A stretch of 10,032 bases of DNA, taken from positions 1 through 10,032 of the forward strand of contig DWVN01000046.1 in assembly GCA_019120235.1 (NCBI GenBank). The letters are read 5' to 3'. The position numbers and the translations under genes were made by a program. The notes under the pieces are model-generated. The model worked only from the letters and a program-made list of their open reading frames with translations, made no database searches and was not told the origin of the DNA. Below, one piece after another: positions 1 through 4,788 of this stretch (the first letter of the stretch is position 1; each line of letters begins with the position of its first letter). Source of the DNA: Dwaynesavagella gallinarum (GTDB lineage: Bacteria > Bacillota > Clostridia > Clostridiales > Clostridiaceae).

Positions 1-26
1 AAAATTAGTATAAAATAACAAAAATA

Positions 27-54
27 TTGGAAATATAATACATATTTTTATACT
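27..54 (+). promoter_or_regulatory. possible sigma-A-type promoter for the first lipoprotein gene
   Basis: TTGGAA (27-32) and TATACT (49-54) are separated by 16 bases and lie 64 bases before the start codon at 119. The -10 matches the consensus at 5 of 6 positions and the -35 at 4 of 6. A second TATAAT at 34-39 has no suitable -35. The region is very AT-rich, so chance matches are likely and the call is tentative. Confidence 0.35.
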
Positions 55-118
55 TAGTTAATTTTAAATAAGCTAATTATAACAAAAATTATTATCATAA
101 GAAAGGAGAAAATAAAAA

Positions 119-661
119 ATGAACAAAGAGAGGAATCATTTACAAATAACAAAACCTATTTTAATATTTTGCATAATTTTAATATTGTTTATTTTAATGA
201 GTTGTTCTAAGAGTGAAAACGATAAAGTTAGTTTAAATGTAAATAAAAACAATACAAGTCAAAAAACTTTAATAGATAAAGCTGTAACAAGTATTGATGA
301 GCAAAATGAGGTTCAAGTACAAACTTTTGATAAAAATAATAATGAAGTAAGTAAATATTTTGAAAGTGATAATAGATTTGATGATTTATCTAATATTAAA
401 AATACATATTATGGAAAATATAATTTGCACGGGGAAGAAGTATTTGGAAGTTTTGAAGTTACAAGAAATTCAGTGATATTTACTCCTGATGATGGTAATT
501 CAAAAGAGATAATTCATTTTTCAGGTATAAGAAATATTGATAGAAGAGAGTATCCTAGTGGAAAAATAGATTTATTATTTCAATATGATGGGCATGAAAA
601 GATAATTAAAAATGTTAGTGATGAAATGTTTAGTGATGTTTTATTATATACAACAAAATAA
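119..661 (+). CDS. putative lipoprotein of unknown function, beta-rich C-terminal half
   Basis: A 180-residue exported protein. Residues 1-11 are polar and basic, residues 12-28 are hydrophobic, and a lipobox-like L-M-S-C puts the lipidated cysteine at residue 29, so the mature protein should be anchored to the outer face of the membrane. Residues 30-95 are Asn/Lys/Ser/Asp-rich and probably a flexible linker. Residues 96-178 alternate hydrophobic and polar residues in short stretches with Gly/Asp turns, and end in a short helix-like segment. This suggests one compact beta domain of PH/GRAM-like or lipocalin-like type, but no family was recognised. The start is fixed by AAAGGAG at 102-108, ten bases before ATG. 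The gene has its own terminator and is probably monocistronic. No catalytic motif was seen. Confidence 0.85.
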   Translation: MNKERNHLQITKPILIFCIILILFILMSCSKSENDKVSLNVNKNNTSQKTLIDKAVTSIDEQNEVQVQTFDKNNNEVSKYFESDNRFDDLSNIKNTYYGKYNLHGEEVFGSFEVTRNSVIFTPDDGNSKEIIHFSGIRNIDRREYPSGKIDLLFQYDGHEKIIKNVSDEMFSDVLLYTTK

Positions 662-666
662 ATTTT

Positions 667-710
667 AAAAATATGAAGCTTTTTATTAATGAGAGCTTCA
701 TATTTTTTTT
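667..710 (+). terminator. intrinsic terminator after the first lipoprotein gene
   Basis: A perfect 14-bp stem (AAAATATGAAGCT at 668-680 region, pairing with AGCTTCATATTTT at 694-706, extended by one A-T pair) encloses a 13-base loop and runs into a T tract ending at 710. It begins six bases after the TAA and separates this gene from the next transcription unit. Confidence 0.9.
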
Positions 711-796
711 AATTATTTAAAAATTATAAATGTATTAAAAACACCTAAATATACCAAAATATATATACAAAAATTGATACGGAAGGAAAAATTTAT

Positions 797-1135
797 ATGA
801 AATTCTTAAAATTTAAATACGCACTTATTCCTATAGTTGTATTGGTTTTTTCAACTATAATTCAAGTTCCAATAATTAATTTTGTTAAAGCTGAGTCTTC
901 AAGATATATGCTTACAAATTATAGAGAGAACGTAAAGGAAGATATTTTAAAAGTTGTTGAAGCTAATGTTAAGTCAAAGTTAAAAGAATCTTTAAAAAGT
1001 GAGGTTATACAAGAACTTAGAACAGAACTTTTAGATGAAGTAATGGATAATTTGAGAATTGATTTAACAAAAGAGATTAGAGAAGGAAGACAGTGGATTG
1101 AATCTTCAGATTCTAAAGTTAAAAGTGATAGATAA
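797..1135 (+). CDS. small secreted or membrane-anchored coiled-coil protein
   Basis: A 112-residue protein. Residues 1-31 contain basic residues followed by a long hydrophobic stretch (8-30) ending in V-K-A at 30-32, a plausible signal peptidase I site or an uncleaved anchor. Residues 40-97 are highly charged with regularly spaced Leu/Val/Ile, typical of an amphipathic or coiled-coil helix. The tail is short and hydrophilic. Residues 69-97 align without gaps to residues 68-96 of the next gene product with 13 of 29 identities, so the two are probably local paralogues. AAGGA at 783-787 sets the ATG at 797. The gene begins a three-gene cluster with gaps of 22 and 20 bases. No clear promoter was found in 711-796 and no known family was recognised. 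Confidence 0.8.
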   Translation: MKFLKFKYALIPIVVLVFSTIIQVPIINFVKAESSRYMLTNYRENVKEDILKVVEANVKSKLKESLKSEVIQELRTELLDEVMDNLRIDLTKEIREGRQWIESSDSKVKSDR

Positions 1136-1157
1136 AAATGTTTTGGAGGTAACTTAA

Positions 1158-1823
1158 ATGTCTAATGAAAATAAAAACGATAAAAAAGATAAAAAAATTG
1201 ATAAGAAAAATGACAAAAAAAGTTTTTTAAAAAGTGAATGGTCAAAATTTTTGTTTATATCTGTAGTATCTCTTTTAATTGCTATAGTTGGTATAAACAA
1301 CAACATTGAAAGAGAGAAAGATAAAATATTTAAAGAAATGAAATCAAAAATTAAATTGGAAGTTGAAAAAGAATTGTATAAAGAGTTATATGATAAATTT
1401 CAGGAAACAGTTAGAAATGATTTAAAGAAAGAGTATAGAGATTTTGTAAAAATAGAGCTTAAAAAAAGTTTGAGAGATGATACTTTTAGAGCTCTGAAAC
1501 ATCAAATAGATAATGAAGGTATTGATTTATCTTATGAAATATTTGAATCAATAGAGTATAAACAAAATGGAGAGAATATTCACCATTGTGAAGTTGTTGT
1601 AAATAATTTGGATAAAGTTTTTAATGAGGAATTAGAGGGACTTTTTAAACAAATATTTGGAAATGAACAAGATAAAAAAGGTGTTTTATTAGTTTTTTCA
1701 GAAGAGCCTGAGGAAAATGGATATAGACCTGATTTTAGAATTGAAAAAGGTTTGAATGATCAAATTATGATTATGAAAGACAATAAATTCAGGGATTTAG
1801 CGGATAATAATGTGATTTCTTAA
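1158..1823 (+). CDS. single-pass membrane protein with coiled coil and unknown C-terminal domain
   Basis: A 221-residue protein with four visible parts. Residues 1-30 are extremely Lys/Asp-rich, with repeated D-K-K triplets. Residues 31-46 are a transmembrane helix, and the positive-inside rule puts the N-terminus in the cytoplasm. Residues 50-118 are a charged helix with heptad-like Leu/Ile/Val spacing, predicted to lie outside. Residues 120-221 appear to be a mixed alpha/beta globular domain of no recognised family, with strands near 143-149 and 175-180. The coiled coil is similar to that of the preceding gene product, and within it residues 85-96 and 97-108 are a weak 12-residue repeat with 6 of 12 identities. 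GGAGGT at 1145-1150 defines the ATG. Co-transcription with both neighbours is likely. Function is unknown; scaffolding or envelope assembly would suit the architecture. Confidence 0.85.
   Translation: MSNENKNDKKDKKIDKKNDKKSFLKSEWSKFLFISVVSLLIAIVGINNNIEREKDKIFKEMKSKIKLEVEKELYKELYDKFQETVRNDLKKEYRDFVKIELKKSLRDDTFRALKHQIDNEGIDLSYEIFESIEYKQNGENIHHCEVVVNNLDKVFNEELEGLFKQIFGNEQDKKGVLLVFSEEPEENGYRPDFRIEKGLNDQIMIMKDNKFRDLADNNVIS
1179..1220 (+). repeat. A-rich simple sequence encoding a D-K-K repeat
   Basis: This stretch encodes four degenerate D-K-K units (residues 8-21) in GAT/AAA-type codons. A7 runs lie at 1191-1197 and at 1215-1221. It encodes a basic cytoplasmic tail. The reading frame is intact here, but the homopolymers could slip. 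Confidence 0.5.
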
Positions 1824-1843
1824 AATTTTAGGGAGGTAGGGTT

Positions 1844-2254
1844 ATGAAAAAAGGAAAATTAATTATGTGTTCAGTAGTGGGTGCTATAGTATGTTCAGCG
1901 TTGTGTATTGGATATTCAAATAAAAGCACAAACATTGCAACAATAAAGACTGAAGAGTATATTGATAATTTTAATTTCAAAGAGCAAGATAATCAGAGTA
2001 TGGAAATAAATGATTATTGGGAAAGTGCATCTGTGGAAGAAATTAAAAATTCTATTTTAGGGTACATAGATGACATGATGGAGTCTACAATTATTAAATT
2101 GGAAGATTTTAAGAAAGAGAATAATTTAAGTAAAATTAAATTATATGAAAATGAAATCAAACGTTTAAATACAATACTCGATAATGTTAAGTCAGCAGAA
2201 ACAAAAGAAGAATTAAGAAAAGCTATGCAAGTAAGACACAAAGATAGCGTTTAA
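1844..2254 (+). CDS. small exported helical protein, paralogue of the downstream lipoprotein
   Basis: A 136-residue protein with a short basic N-terminus and a hydrophobic segment at 6-24 containing three cysteines (9, 17, 21). None of these sits in a convincing lipobox, so it is more likely a signal anchor or a type I signal than a lipoprotein. Residues 25-58 form a polar linker. Residues 59-128, starting at Trp59, are strongly helical and align without gaps to residues 78-147 of the lipoprotein encoded at 2344-2838, with about 19 of 70 identities, including Y-I-D-x-M and the E-L near the end. GGGAGGT at 1831-1837 precedes ATG. It is third and last in the cluster beginning at 797. No T-rich terminator follows, so read-through into the next operon is possible. 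Family and function were not recognised. Confidence 0.82.
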   Translation: MKKGKLIMCSVVGAIVCSALCIGYSNKSTNIATIKTEEYIDNFNFKEQDNQSMEINDYWESASVEEIKNSILGYIDDMMESTIIKLEDFKKENNLSKIKLYENEIKRLNTILDNVKSAETKEELRKAMQVRHKDSV

Positions 2255-2270
2255 AAAAACATTAGCTAGT

Positions 2271-2295
2271 AATTATTATATGATAATAATTGTAA
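2271..2295. promoter_or_regulatory. candidate Fur/PerR-family operator
   Basis: Two perfect 9-base arms, AATTATTAT (2271-2279) and ATAATAATT (2283-2291), flank the three-base centre ATG. Overlapping it, TGATAATAATTGTAA (2281-2295) matches the Fur 7-1-7 consensus TGATAATNATTATCA at 12 of 14 specified positions, and the PerR consensus TTATAATNATTATAA equally well. The site covers the -35 hexamer at 2290-2295, the position expected for repression. No T tract follows, so it is not a terminator. Matches of 11 of 14 occur elsewhere by chance in this AT-rich window, which limits confidence. Confidence 0.4.
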
Positions 2296-2318
2296 ATATC
2301 ATCTAAATTTTGTATAAT
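2290..2318 (+). promoter_or_regulatory. sigma-A-type promoter of the lipoprotein/heme-protein operon
   Basis: TTGTAA (2290-2295), a 17-base spacer and a perfect TATAAT (2313-2318) lie 25 bases before the start codon at 2344. It is the best plus-strand promoter in the window. It implies a transcription unit separate from the 797-2254 cluster, with a short leader that contains AAGGAG at 2327-2332. Confidence 0.7.
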
Positions 2319-2343
2319 GTTTTATGAAGGAGAGTGAAGATAA

Positions 2344-2838
2344 ATGAAAAATTTAAAGAAAATTTTAATTGGAACTACATCTTTAGTATTTTCAGTAGCT
2401 GTTTTGATGCAATGTACATCTTCAGGGTCAAATACAACAAGTGGTAATAATAATACTACTACTCAGACGCAAAGTGTTTCACAAGATAATTCACAGGGGA
2501 CTTCAGATAATGAGTCTTCTTATGTAAACTTATATGATGGACGAGCTGCTTTTCCAGATTCAGTACATAAATCTTGGCAAGATGGAACTTTAGATGAAGC
2601 TAGAGCAAGTGTACTTGAATATATTGATGGAATGATTGCAGGAATTCAAACTGATATAGAAAAATATGAGAAAGAGGCAAATACAGAAAAATTAAACATA
2701 GAAATGGGAAAACTTGAAAGAGTTGAGCAACTTAAAGAAAAAATTCTAGCTGCTAAAGAAAAATCTGAACTTAAAAATCTTATGCATGAAGAATTTAGAT
2801 CTGGAACTTATAAAGATATATATGGGTCAGGTAATTAA
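2344..2838 (+). CDS. putative lipoprotein with helical-hairpin C-terminal domain
   Basis: A 164-residue protein with a basic N-terminus, a hydrophobic stretch at 7-22 and L-M-Q-C ending at Cys24. This is a lipobox-like site with an unusual Gln at -1. Residues 25-60 are a Ser/Thr/Asn/Gln linker typical of surface lipoproteins. Residues 78-147 form a charged helical domain, probably two antiparallel helices, paralogous to residues 59-128 of the preceding gene product. No heme, flavin or metal-binding motif is visible; the only histidines are 75 and 148. AAGGAG at 2327-2332 sets the start. Its TAA at 2836-2838 overlaps the ATG of the next gene as TAATG. This implies translational coupling and a shared function with the membrane heme protein, for example as its extracytoplasmic partner or assembly factor. 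Confidence 0.85.
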   Translation: MKNLKKILIGTTSLVFSVAVLMQCTSSGSNTTSGNNNTTTQTQSVSQDNSQGTSDNESSYVNLYDGRAAFPDSVHKSWQDGTLDEARASVLEYIDGMIAGIQTDIEKYEKEANTEKLNIEMGKLERVEQLKEKILAAKEKSELKNLMHEEFRSGTYKDIYGSGN

Positions 2839-3200
2839 TGGAACTTTATCAAATTTTAGGTTGGCTTAATGTATGGGTGTTTGTACTTTTAGTAATAAAA
2901 GCACCCCTTAAAACTTTGAATAAAAAGCTTAAAAACAAACAATTAATGAAAATAAATTCATTACTTACAAAGTATCATAAATATTTAGGAATATTTATGA
3001 TTGTTGTCGCGATTGCACATGCATATGTAATGGGTTCATTGTTCAGGTTTAATTCAGGAACTTTAATTTTAATAGGTATAATAATTACAGCTATTGTAGG
3101 ATTTTTAATTCGTGCTACACGTAAAAAAATATTTTTAACAATTCATAGAATTTTATCAATAGTTGTTTTGTTACTTATGATTAATCACATATATTTCTAA
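2838..3200 (+). CDS. minimal four-helix membrane protein, ferric-reductase-like di-heme core
   Basis: A 120-residue integral membrane protein with helices near 5-21, 47-65, 74-92 and 99-118. The only histidines are His47 and His61 in helix 2 and His103 and His117 in helix 4, each pair spaced H-X13-H. Ferric reductases and NADPH oxidases (PF01794-type) use such pairs on two helices separated by one helix to bind two stacked b hemes. The Lys-rich loop 22-46 and the basic loop 91-98 predict a cytoplasmic face. That puts 47/103 at an inner heme and 61/117 at an outer heme, the same topology as in the family. The FAD and NAD(P)H domains are absent, so electrons would have to come from quinol or a separate flavoprotein. 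The start overlaps the lipoprotein stop. Heme binding is inferred from spacing; a cytochrome b561-like or MsrQ-like role is an alternative. Confidence 0.85.
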   Translation: MELYQILGWLNVWVFVLLVIKAPLKTLNKKLKNKQLMKINSLLTKYHKYLGIFMIVVAIAHAYVMGSLFRFNSGTLILIGIIITAIVGFLIRATRKKIFLTIHRILSIVVLLLMINHIYF

Positions 3201-3206
3201 AATTTT

Positions 3207-3241
3207 TAGTGGTCACTTTATTTTTAGTGACCACTATTTTT
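3207..3241 (+). terminator. intrinsic terminator between convergent genes
   Basis: AGTGGTCACT (3208-3217) and AGTGACCACT (3226-3235) form a perfect 10-bp stem, extended by a T-A pair, with an 8-base T-rich loop and TTTTT at 3237-3241. It terminates the plus-strand operon. On the minus strand the hairpin is followed by A5 before any T run, so termination of birA is probably weaker. The downstream arm is also the last codons of birA. Confidence 0.9.
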
Positions 3242-3994
3242 ATAAACATTTTTAAGAGAAATTTCTCCAGAATTAATTGATATGATTTCATTATCCGTTT
3301 TTAAAAGAAGATGTCCAAAATTATTAAATCCATAAACGGTTCCATTAATTTCATTTTCATTTAGTTTTATATATATTTTTTTGTTTAGAAGATAAGATTT
3401 ATCTGTATACTCATGTAAAAAATTTTCAAAATTATTTGAAAGAAAGTAGTTGTAATATTTAAATAAATAATTTGTCAAACTATTTATAAAATAATTTTTA
3501 ATTATAATTTTTGGTGTATTTAGTTTTAAACTTGTGGCTTTTTTTCTTAGTTCATTAGGAAAATCATTTTCATTATGATAAAGATTTATTCCAATTCCTG
3601 CAATTATGAATTCCCCATATGTATTTGATATTGATTCACATAAAATTCCACATACTTTTTTGTGGTTTATTAAAATATCATTAGGCCATTTTATATTTGA
3701 AGATATTGAATAATCTTCTAAAAGTTCTGTTATACCTAAGCATATAAAAAGTGTTAAGGTCTCATATTTTAAATTTTCAAATTCTTTTCTAAAAATGATT
3801 GAATAATAAAGTCCATTGTTTTTAGAAGATTCCCATGAATTTCCGAATCTACCACGTCCGTTTGTTTGTTCATTTGAAATTATTATTGTTCCAGTTTTAG
3901 GATTTGTGTTACAGAGATTTTTTGCATATTTGTTTGTAGAATCTATTGTTTCAAATTCATAGATAGGTGCGTCAAAAGCATTAATTAAATTCAT
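3224..3994 (-). CDS. birA: biotin--[acetyl-CoA-carboxylase] ligase, monofunctional
   Basis: A 256-residue cytoplasmic enzyme that activates biotin with ATP and attaches it to the lysine of a biotin carrier domain, such as that of acetyl-CoA carboxylase or a biotin-dependent decarboxylase. Visible motifs are G-R-G-R-F-G-N-S-W at 46-54 (biotinyl-AMP loop), K-W-P-N-D at 102-106, K-V-C-G-I-L with the catalytic-site Lys113, and G-I-G-I-N at 133-137. The C-terminal SH3-like domain is near 200-247, ending G-E-I-S-L-K. The protein starts directly at the catalytic domain, so it lacks the N-terminal DNA-binding helix-turn-helix and should not be a repressor. AAGGAG (4002-4007, minus) precedes the ATG. 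The last few residues are encoded by a terminator arm. No biotin synthesis genes are nearby, so the cell may rely on imported biotin. Confidence 0.97.
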   Translation of the reverse strand: MNLINAFDAPIYEFETIDSTNKYAKNLCNTNPKTGTIIISNEQTNGRGRFGNSWESSKNNGLYYSIIFRKEFENLKYETLTLFICLGITELLEDYSISSNIKWPNDILINHKKVCGILCESISNTYGEFIIAGIGINLYHNENDFPNELRKKATSLKLNTPKIIIKNYFINSLTNYLFKYYNYFLSNNFENFLHEYTDKSYLLNKKIYIKLNENEINGTVYGFNNFGHLLLKTDNEIISINSGEISLKNVYKNSGH

Positions 3995-4025
3995 TAAATT
4001 TCTCCTTGTTGATAAAATTAAAAGT

Positions 4026-4054
4026 ATTATAAATTATTTCAAAAATTATTTCAA
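4026..4054 (-). promoter_or_regulatory. sigma-A-type promoter of birA
   Basis: On the minus strand TTGAAA (4054-4049), a 17-base spacer and a perfect TATAAT (4031-4026) lie 31 bases upstream of the birA start. Hexamers and spacing are close to consensus. The -35 lies in the promoter-distal copy of a 12-bp tandem repeat; the other copy occupies the spacer. Confidence 0.75.
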
Positions 4055-4055
4055 A
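4032..4055 (+). repeat. perfect 12-bp tandem repeat in the birA promoter
   Basis: AATTATTTCAAA occurs twice back to back (4032-4043 and 4044-4055). Read on the minus strand, each copy carries a TTGAAA hexamer, but only the distal one has a 17-base spacing to TATAAT; the proximal one is 5 bases from it. Gain or loss of one unit would move the usable -35. Confidence 0.85.
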
Positions 4056-4078
4056 TCGTGTAAAAATTATACATTATG

Positions 4079-4087
4079 TGATAAAAT
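4079..4087 (+). promoter_or_regulatory. possible extended -10 promoter for trmB-argS
   Basis: TGATAAAAT fits the extended -10 form TGnTATAAT with one hexamer mismatch, 54 bases before the trmB start. The upstream sequence TGTAAA at 4059-4064 is a poor -35 at 17 bases. No better plus-strand promoter is evident in the 147-base gap to birA. Confidence 0.35.
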
Positions 4088-4141
4088 ATGAATTTGTATG
4101 ACATGATTAGCTAAATTAATTTTATTAGTTGAGGTAGAAAA

Positions 4142-4786
4142 ATGAGATTAAGGAGAAAACCGTGGGCTCGTCCAGAACTTTTGCAAAGTGAATTATTTAT
4201 AGAGAATCCTAGAGAATTTAAAGGATCTTGGAATAAAGTTTTCAATAATAATAATGAAATTTGTTTAGAGCTAGGTTGCGGAAAAGGAAGGTTTATTTCA
4301 AATATTGCTCAGAAAAATAAAGATAAAAATTTTATAGCTATAGATTTAAAAGATGAAGTTTTAGTTTATGTAAAAAGAAAATGTGAAGAACTTAATCTTG
4401 AAAATGTTAGAATACTTTCTTTTGATATTAATTACATAAATGAAATTTTTGAAAAAGGTGAAGTTTCAGATATTTATTTAAATTTTTCAACTCCATGGCC
4501 AAAAACAAAACATCACAAAAGAAGATTGACTCATCCTAGATTTTTAAATAAATATTTAGAGGTTATTAATTCTAATTCAAAAATAATGTTAAAAACAGAT
4601 CATGAATTATTTTTTTTAGATTCAATTGAATATTTGAACGAAAATGGTTTTGATATTTTATATAAAACAATGGATTTACATAATGAAGAGATTGAAAATA
4701 TAATGACTGAATATGAAGAGAAGTTTTTAAATAAGGGAATGAAGATAATGTATTTAACTGCAAAATTTAACGAAAGGAAAAAATAA
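4142..4786 (+). CDS. trmB: tRNA (guanine-N7-)-methyltransferase
   Basis: A 214-residue cytoplasmic enzyme that methylates N7 of G46 in the tRNA variable loop using S-adenosylmethionine. The Rossmann SAM motif is L-E-L-G-C-G-K-G at 42-49, followed by A-I-D-L at 66-69 (acidic ribose contact Asp68) and Asp95. The signature P-W-P-K-x-K-H-H-K-R-R-L at 118-129 and T-E-Y-E-E-K-F at 189-195 identify the family, and the length is normal. One deviation is N-F-S-T-P-W (114-119), where many members have Asp at the Thr117 position. A GAGGT ribosome site (4131-4135) precedes ATG. argS follows after two bases, so the two tRNA-function genes are co-transcribed. Confidence 0.97.
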   Translation: MRLRRKPWARPELLQSELFIENPREFKGSWNKVFNNNNEICLELGCGKGRFISNIAQKNKDKNFIAIDLKDEVLVYVKRKCEELNLENVRILSFDINYINEIFEKGEVSDIYLNFSTPWPKTKHHKRRLTHPRFLNKYLEVINSNSKIMLKTDHELFFLDSIEYLNENGFDILYKTMDLHNEEIENIMTEYEEKFLNKGMKIMYLTAKFNERKK

Positions 4787-4788
4787 AG

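Noticed and set aside
83..97. A full Fur box before the first lipoprotein gene
   Set aside because: Only 11 of 14 positions match, and a similar 11-of-14 PerR-like match occurs near 9986-10000. This is within what AT-rich sequence gives by chance, so it is not listed as a feature.
711..796. Promoter for the 797-2254 cluster
   Set aside because: TATACC and TATATA stretches exist, but no -35-like hexamer lies at 15-19 bases, so none is reported.
2014..2241. Open frame on the minus strand opposite the 1844-2254 gene
   Set aside because: It lies wholly antisense to a gene with a good ribosome site and paralogue support, and has no ribosome site of its own.
2271..2291. Inverted repeat considered as a terminator for the 797-2254 cluster
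   Set aside because: The stem is entirely A-T and no T tract follows; an operator role fits better.
3224..3994. BirA as a biotin-operon repressor
   Set aside because: The protein begins at the catalytic domain and has no N-terminal helix-turn-helix.
4106..4113. ATTAGCTA-like motif before trmB, with similar sequence near 2261 and, inverted, near 71
   Set aside because: Only seven or eight AT-rich bases are shared, with no constant position relative to promoters; chance is the simplest explanation.
4572..4763. Open frame on the minus strand inside trmB
   Set aside because: It is antisense to a conserved enzyme; its Leu/Phe/Ser-rich translation is the usual shadow of AT-rich coding sequence.
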